Shown here: piece by piece, positions 4,619 to 8,564 of the stretch | How the letters are laid out: each line of letters begins with the position of its first letter | Position numbering within the stretch: the first letter of the stretch is position 1 | The notes under the pieces: model-generated | What the model was told of the DNA's origin: nothing | Databases searched by the model: none | The model's input: only the letters and a program-made list of their open reading frames with translations | DNA from: Chloroflexota bacterium | GTDB taxonomy: Bacteria > Chloroflexota > Limnocylindria > Limnocylindrales > CSP1-4 | Assembly: GCA_013695505.1 (NCBI GenBank) | Contig: JACDAH010000045.1 | Span: 1-8,564 of the forward strand | DNA length: 8,564 nucleotides | Direction of reading: 5' to 3' | Program-made: the position numbers and the translations under genes

Positions 4619-5974
4619 ATGACCAACGATGCGGCGGTGAACGCACCCGCCCGGGCAACGATCCAGCCGGCCGAGCTCCAGGCCGATCTCGCCAATCCGG
4701 ACCTGACCGTCGTCGACGTCCGGCCCTTGAGCGCCTACAACGGCTGGCGCGTCGGCGACGAGCCAAAGGGCGGCCACATTCCGGGCGCCGTCGCGTTTCC
4801 GGCCGCCTGGCTCGACAGCGTCGACCCGGCCGAGATCGCGCGGCTCCTCGCCGGGAAGCAGGTCAACATCGAGCGCGACGTGGTGGTCTACGGCCAGGAC
4901 GACGCCGAGGCCGACAAGGTCGCGACGGCGCTCGAGGCCCGCGGCCTCGGCTCGCCGCGGATCCTGGCCGGAGGCTTCGCCGCATGGGCAGCCGATGACG
5001 ACCGTCCGGTCGATCGGCTCGTCCATCACGAGCGCCTGGTCCATATCGAGTGGCTCGGCCAGCTTCTCGCCGGCGGACGGCCGGAGGCGACCCCGACGGG
5101 CAAGTTCCTCCTCTTCCACGTCAACTTCGGCGTTCCCGAGGAGTACGCGGAAGGCCACATCCCGGGTGCTCTGTACCTCGACACGAACTGGCTCGAGAAC
5201 CCCATCGACTGGAACCGGCGGACCCCCGAGGAGATCACAACCGCGGTCCGAGCCCTCGGCATCACCCACGACACGACCGTCGTCGTCTACGGCCGCGACA
5301 CCGTCGGTGACGCCAATGAGAAGTGGCCCGGCCGTCGAGCCGGCCAGATCGCCGCGACCCGGGCGCTCATGATCCTCCGGTACGCCGGGGTCAGCGATGT
5401 CCGTCTCCTCGACGGCGGCTATGACTGGTGGGTCCGGGCGGGCTATCCGGTCGAGACGGCGCTCCGTGAGCCGACGCCGGTCACCGAGTTCGGCCTGACG
5501 ATCCCCCAGCATCCGGAGGTGATCGTCGACCTTCCCGAGGCGAGGCAGATCCTGGCCGATCGCGACGGCGCCGCCCTCGTCAGCGTCCGGACGTGGAAGG
5601 AGCACATCGGCCGGGTCAGCGGCTACAACTACATCGGTCCCGCCGGCCGGATCGCCGGCGACGTCTGGGGCAACTGCGGCTCCGACGCGTATCACATGCA
5701 GCACTACCGGAACATCGACAACACGATGCGGGCATACCCGGAGATCGCAGCCAACTGGGCCGAGGCCGGGATCACGCCCGACAAGTGGGTCGCGTTCTAC
5801 TGCGGGACGGGCTGGCGAGCGAGCGAGACCTGGTTCTACGCCGATCTGCAAGGCTGGAATCGCATCGCCGTCTATGACGGCGGCTGGTTCGAGTGGAGCG
5901 CGGACCCCGCGAACAACCCGATCGAGATCGGAGATCCCGACGCGGTCTCGCCCCAGGACGAGTACGCCGCGTAG
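4619..5974 (+). CDS. three-domain rhodanese sulfurtransferase (YnjE-like)
   Basis: Rhodaneses pass sulfane sulfur from a donor such as thiosulfate to a thiol or carrier through a Cys persulfide. Three rhodanese domains are visible in 451 residues. Domain 1 (about 15-125) has VVDVRP, GGHIPGAVAFP and active-loop position YGQDD with no Cys. Domain 2 (about 140-280) has EGHIPGALYLDTNWLENP and YGRDTVGD, again without Cys, then LLDGGYDWW. Domain 3 (about 300-430) has the active loop FYCGTGWRASE with catalytic C395, then VYDGGWFEW. The only other Cys is C353. Length, three domains and a single Cys in the last loop match E. coli YnjE, but no export signal is seen here, so it is probably cytosolic. 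Physiological donor and acceptor are unknown. The expression signal is the Cys leader-peptide attenuator directly upstream, which fits a role in sulfur supply. It ends 24 bp from the convergent DUF885 gene. Confidence 0.93.
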   Translation: MTNDAAVNAPARATIQPAELQADLANPDLTVVDVRPLSAYNGWRVGDEPKGGHIPGAVAFPAAWLDSVDPAEIARLLAGKQVNIERDVVVYGQDDAEADKVATALEARGLGSPRILAGGFAAWAADDDRPVDRLVHHERLVHIEWLGQLLAGGRPEATPTGKFLLFHVNFGVPEEYAEGHIPGALYLDTNWLENPIDWNRRTPEEITTAVRALGITHDTTVVVYGRDTVGDANEKWPGRRAGQIAATRALMILRYAGVSDVRLLDGGYDWWVRAGYPVETALREPTPVTEFGLTIPQHPEVIVDLPEARQILADRDGAALVSVRTWKEHIGRVSGYNYIGPAGRIAGDVWGNCGSDAYHMQHYRNIDNTMRAYPEIAANWAEAGITPDKWVAFYCGTGWRASETWFYADLQGWNRIAVYDGGWFEWSADPANNPIEIGDPDAVSPQDEYAA

Positions 5975-5998
5975 GGACCCGGGACAGCCCGCGTTCTG

Positions 5999-7720
5999 TC
6001 AGTGGGCGCGGGCCCAGGTCTCCACGACCCCGCGCAAGGTCGACAGCCCGACGGCGCCCTGGCCGAGCACGACGTCGTGGAAGGCACGGATGTCGAAGCG
6101 GTCACCGAGCCTGGTCCGGGCGTCGTCGCGGAGCCGCAGGATCTCGCGCTGGCCGAGCTTGTAGGCGAGCGCCTGGCCCGGCATCGCGAGGTAGCGATCG
6201 ACCTCGTTGGCGATGTTGTTCTCGGCCAGGGCCGTGTGCTCGACCATGAACGCGATGGCGCGGTCGCGGCTCCAGCCGAGCGCGTGGAGCCCCGTGTCGA
6301 CGACCAGGCGGCAGGCCCGCCAGGCGTCGAACGAGGCCACCCCGAAGCGGTCCATCTCGCCGGACAGCAGCCCCATCTCCACCGACAGACGCTCGGTGTA
6401 CAGGCCCCAGCCTTCGATATAGGCGGTCGGTCCGGCGAGCCGCTGGAACGCCGGCAGGCCTTCGAGCTCCTGGGCGATCGCGATCTGGAGGTGGTGGCCG
6501 GGCACGGCCTCGTGGAACGCGAGCGTCTCGGCCTCGTAGCGCGGCCGCGTCTCGGGCGCGGTGGTGTTGATGTAGTAGCTGCCTGGGCGGCTGCCGTCGG
6601 CGGCGGGCTGACGGTAGTAGGCGATCGTCGAGTGTTTCGCCTCGTGTGGCGCCATCTCGACCACGACGCACGGCGTCTTCGGCAGCCGGCCGAACCACGC
6701 CGGGATTGCGGCATTCGCCCGGGCCAGAGAGCTCTCGGCGACGGCGAAGACCTCTTGCGGTGTGGCGAAGTGGAGCTCCGGATCGGAGCGGAGGCGGGCC
6801 AGGACCGTGGCCTGCTCGGTCGTCCCCAGCAGGCGCCCGCCGAGCTCGCGGAACTCGGCGTCGATCCGGGCGGTCTCCTCGAGCCCGATCCGGTGGATCT
6901 CCTCGGGCCCGAGGTCGAGGGTCGTGTGCGACCGCACCAGACGGGCGTACGCCTCTGACCCACCGGGCAGGTGCGACAAACCGGGGCGGTCGTCGCCGCG
7001 AGCCACCGGACCGAGCTCATCGGCGAGAAACGCGCGGTACCGGACGAAGGCGGGTCGGATCCTGTCCGCAACCGCGGCCCGGATGGCGGTCGCCCACGAG
7101 GCACGGCGCTCGGCGGGCCAGTCGGGCGGGGCGTCCTGGGCGGGGATGACGAGCGGCCAGTCCTCGACCGGCCGAGCGAGGAGGTCGTCGAGCTCGCCGA
7201 GGACGCTCCGGACGAGGGCCTGTGGCGCTCCCACGCCGGTGACGAGGGCGTCGCGCGTCGTCCCGATCAAACGATCGATCCAGGGTCCGATGCCCTGCCA
7301 GCGGGCAAGAATGGCGTCGGCGTCGTCGCCGGTCCGTGCCGGCTGGAACGAGGGGACATTGAGGTAGCTGACCTGGGGCCCGTCGAGCGGGTCGACGGCC
7401 CACCCCTCCATCCCGGCCTCGACGAGGTCCTGCTCGTAGCGGAGGAAGTCGATCAGGGCCGACCGGCCGACCCGATCGGCCGGCTCGAGCCCGTCCGGCT
7501 CGATCGCCTCCGCCCGACCAAGAAGTTCGCCCAGACGCCGCGCGTCGGCGGCGTGATCGCCGGGGCCATTGGCCCGCAGGCGATCGTCGAAACGGCGATC
7601 GCCGAGCGACGTGGCATACAGGGGGTGGGCGGCCATCTGGCCATCCCACGCCTCTGCGGCTAGCGCGGCTAGCGCCGCCGTGGCGTCGGTGGATGGGTCG
7701 GTCGGTCGGTTCTCGGTCAT
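5999..7720 (-). CDS. DUF885 family metallopeptidase-like protein
   Basis: A 573-residue protein of the DUF885 family, predicted zinc-dependent carboxypeptidase-like proteins of mostly unknown substrate. The C-terminal half has the family's metal motif FHEAVPGHHLQ (H403, E404, H409/H410) and the downstream GWGLYTERL with a likely third ligand or catalytic acid (E436 or E443), then a helical C-terminus including MPGQALAYKLGQREI. The N-terminal half (about 15-300) is helical, with the typical opening about Leu-Gly-Asp-Arg-Arg-Phe-Asp. No signal peptide is seen; some DUF885 relatives are exported lipoproteins, this one looks cytosolic. Length is normal. Start ATG 7720-7718 has no Shine-Dalgarno; TAGCAT (7734-7729) lies just upstream and could be a -10 box for a near-leaderless mRNA. 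The MarP-like gene ends only 32 bp upstream on the same strand, so co-transcription is also possible. Confidence 0.9.
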   Translation of the reverse strand: MTENRPTDPSTDATAALAALAAEAWDGQMAAHPLYATSLGDRRFDDRLRANGPGDHAADARRLGELLGRAEAIEPDGLEPADRVGRSALIDFLRYEQDLVEAGMEGWAVDPLDGPQVSYLNVPSFQPARTGDDADAILARWQGIGPWIDRLIGTTRDALVTGVGAPQALVRSVLGELDDLLARPVEDWPLVIPAQDAPPDWPAERRASWATAIRAAVADRIRPAFVRYRAFLADELGPVARGDDRPGLSHLPGGSEAYARLVRSHTTLDLGPEEIHRIGLEETARIDAEFRELGGRLLGTTEQATVLARLRSDPELHFATPQEVFAVAESSLARANAAIPAWFGRLPKTPCVVVEMAPHEAKHSTIAYYRQPAADGSRPGSYYINTTAPETRPRYEAETLAFHEAVPGHHLQIAIAQELEGLPAFQRLAGPTAYIEGWGLYTERLSVEMGLLSGEMDRFGVASFDAWRACRLVVDTGLHALGWSRDRAIAFMVEHTALAENNIANEVDRYLAMPGQALAYKLGQREILRLRDDARTRLGDRFDIRAFHDVVLGQGAVGLSTLRGVVETWARAH

Positions 7721-7752
7721 CGCGCGATGCTACGGCGTTCGCGCCGGGCCGA

Positions 7753-8564
7753 TCAGTGGATGCAGTCGCCTGTGTCGACGGGCCCGGTCCGCCCGATTGA
7801 CGCCCGGATGGCGGTCGCGACCGAGGTCGGGGTCAGGGCGTAGCCGACGTTCTCGTCGGTTCGTGCCTCGGCGAAGACGACGCCGCCGACCGAGCCGTCC
7901 GTCAGGATCAACGGCCCACCGCTGTCGCCCTGGTCGACGATCGCCCGGAGCTCGAGGATCCGGCGGCTGACCTGCCGCTCGCCGTAGATGTCGCGGCCCT
8001 GGGCGGCATACGCGCCCGATACGGCGGCCGACTGGACCTGGAGGGGTCCGCCATGTGGAAAGCCGATCGTCGCGCCAACGACGCCGCGGTCCGGATCGGT
8101 CGCGGCGAATCGGAGGGGATCGGCCGTGAGGTCGCGCACCCAGAGCAGGGCGACGTCGAGCTTCGGGTCGTCGAACACCGCGACCGCGTCGAGCGGCCGG
8201 CCGCCGGGCGTCTGGATGCGGATGGTCGTGGCCCCGGCGATGACGTGGGCGTTCGTGACGACGTACTCGCGGGCGATCGTGAACCCCGTCCCCGACGACT
8301 GGAACAGGCACGTCGCCGCCGACACGCGGACCGCGCTGGGCGTCGCGGCAGCCGCGATTGCCTGGGCAGCCGGATCGGTCGGCCGCTGGACGTCCGGGGC
8401 AGGCAGCGGGTCGAGGCCGACGAAGAGGTCGGGCATGCCCGCCTCGTCGAGCAGCTGGCCGAGCTCGAGGGCGAGCTCGGTCGGCGGGGGCAGGACGCCG
8501 CTCAGGCCGCGGACGATGACGGAGGTCTGGGCCTGGATCGCCAGGTAGCGCATCGGGCCAGCCG
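7753..8564 (-). CDS. MarP-like membrane-anchored trypsin-type serine protease, 5' part missing
   Basis: The visible 270 codons hold a chymotrypsin-fold protease with a complete triad. Numbered from the internal Met at 8553, these are TNAHV (H103), KLDVALL (D133) and QGDSGGPL (S211). The segment before it (TSVIVRGLSGVLPPP, then MPDLFVGLDPLPAPDVQRP) is the kind of sequence that links a CvpA-like four-helix membrane domain to the protease in MarP-type proteins (Rv3671c of M. tuberculosis). The frame is open to the window edge, so the Met at 8553 is very probably internal and the membrane domain lies beyond the edge. C82 and C264, at the start and the extreme C-terminus of the protease domain, could form the disulfide known in MarP, which fits a location outside the membrane. 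MarP acts in acid/oxidative stress resistance in mycobacteria; that role here is inference. Confidence 0.87.
   Translation of the reverse strand, partial: AGPMRYLAIQAQTSVIVRGLSGVLPPPTELALELGQLLDEAGMPDLFVGLDPLPAPDVQRPTDPAAQAIAAAATPSAVRVSAATCLFQSSGTGFTIAREYVVTNAHVIAGATTIRIQTPGGRPLDAVAVFDDPKLDVALLWVRDLTADPLRFAATDPDRGVVGATIGFPHGGPLQVQSAAVSGAYAAQGRDIYGERQVSRRILELRAIVDQGDSGGPLILTDGSVGGVVFAEARTDENVGYALTPTSVATAIRASIGRTGPVDTGDCIH

Noticed and set aside
3662..5851. 729-codon open frame on the minus strand antisense to the rhodanese and cNMP genes
   Set aside because: Its product is low-complexity in Arg/Asp/Gly/Val with no recognisable domain. It crosses two well-supported plus-strand genes, the terminator and the divergent promoter region; this is a GC-driven shadow frame.
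5983..6013. Hairpins between the convergent rhodanese and DUF885 stops (GACAG/CTGTC at 5983-6000; GCCCGCG/CGCGGGC at 5987-6013)
   Set aside because: Neither is followed by a T tract on either strand and they compete with each other; not strong enough to call a bidirectional terminator.
6002..7663. Plus-strand open frames (6002-6958, 6971-7663) antisense to DUF885
   Set aside because: No domains or plausible initiation signals; the minus strand carries HEAVPGHH and other DUF885 features.

Overview
The window is uniformly GC-rich, with NNC/NNG codon endings, ATG/GTG starts and tightly overlapping genes. Together with an F420-type luciferase-like oxidoreductase, a MarP-like protease and a DUF885 protein, this suggests a high-GC Chloroflexota (or possibly actinobacterial) chromosome. 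That placement is inference; no rRNA or tRNA is present. I see no mobile element, CRISPR array, phage gene or sign of transfer.

Layout. (1) Minus strand, 3699 down to the left edge: four genes in one compact operon. These are ilvD (dihydroxy-acid dehydratase), an LLM/F420-type oxidoreductase, a 93-residue single-pass membrane protein, and an M20 metallopeptidase cut by the window edge. The first two junctions are 4-nt ATGA overlaps and the third has a 1-nt gap. (2) 3700-3865: divergent promoter region. (3) Plus strand 3866-4294: a stand-alone cyclic-nucleotide-binding-domain protein with no DNA-binding domain. (4) 4295-4618: a long leader region in front of the next gene. (5) Plus strand 4619-5974: a three-domain rhodanese (YnjE-like sulfurtransferase) with one catalytic Cys. 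(6) Minus strand, convergent with it: a DUF885 metallopeptidase-like gene (7720-5999), preceded by the 3' part of a MarP-like membrane serine protease gene that runs off the right edge.

The most interesting element is the rhodanese leader. A short open frame (4451-4522) encodes a 23-residue peptide with three Cys codons. All three are TGT, while all 15 Cys codons I read in the other genes are TGC. The first two Cys codons lie at or in one arm of a perfect 8-bp hairpin (segments 1:2). Segment 2 can instead pair with the 5' arm (segment 3) of an intrinsic terminator (segments 3:4, T-rich tail at 4584-4593) placed just before the rhodanese ribosome-binding site. This mutually exclusive 1:2, 2:3, 3:4 arrangement is what a trp-type ribosome-mediated attenuator looks like. 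It predicts that scarcity of Cys-tRNA switches on a sulfur-transfer enzyme. The leader has no Shine-Dalgarno sequence and starts a few bases after a -10-like hexamer, so it may be leaderless, as described for polycysteine uORF attenuators of mycobacteria. The pairing is read directly from the sequence; the function is inferred.
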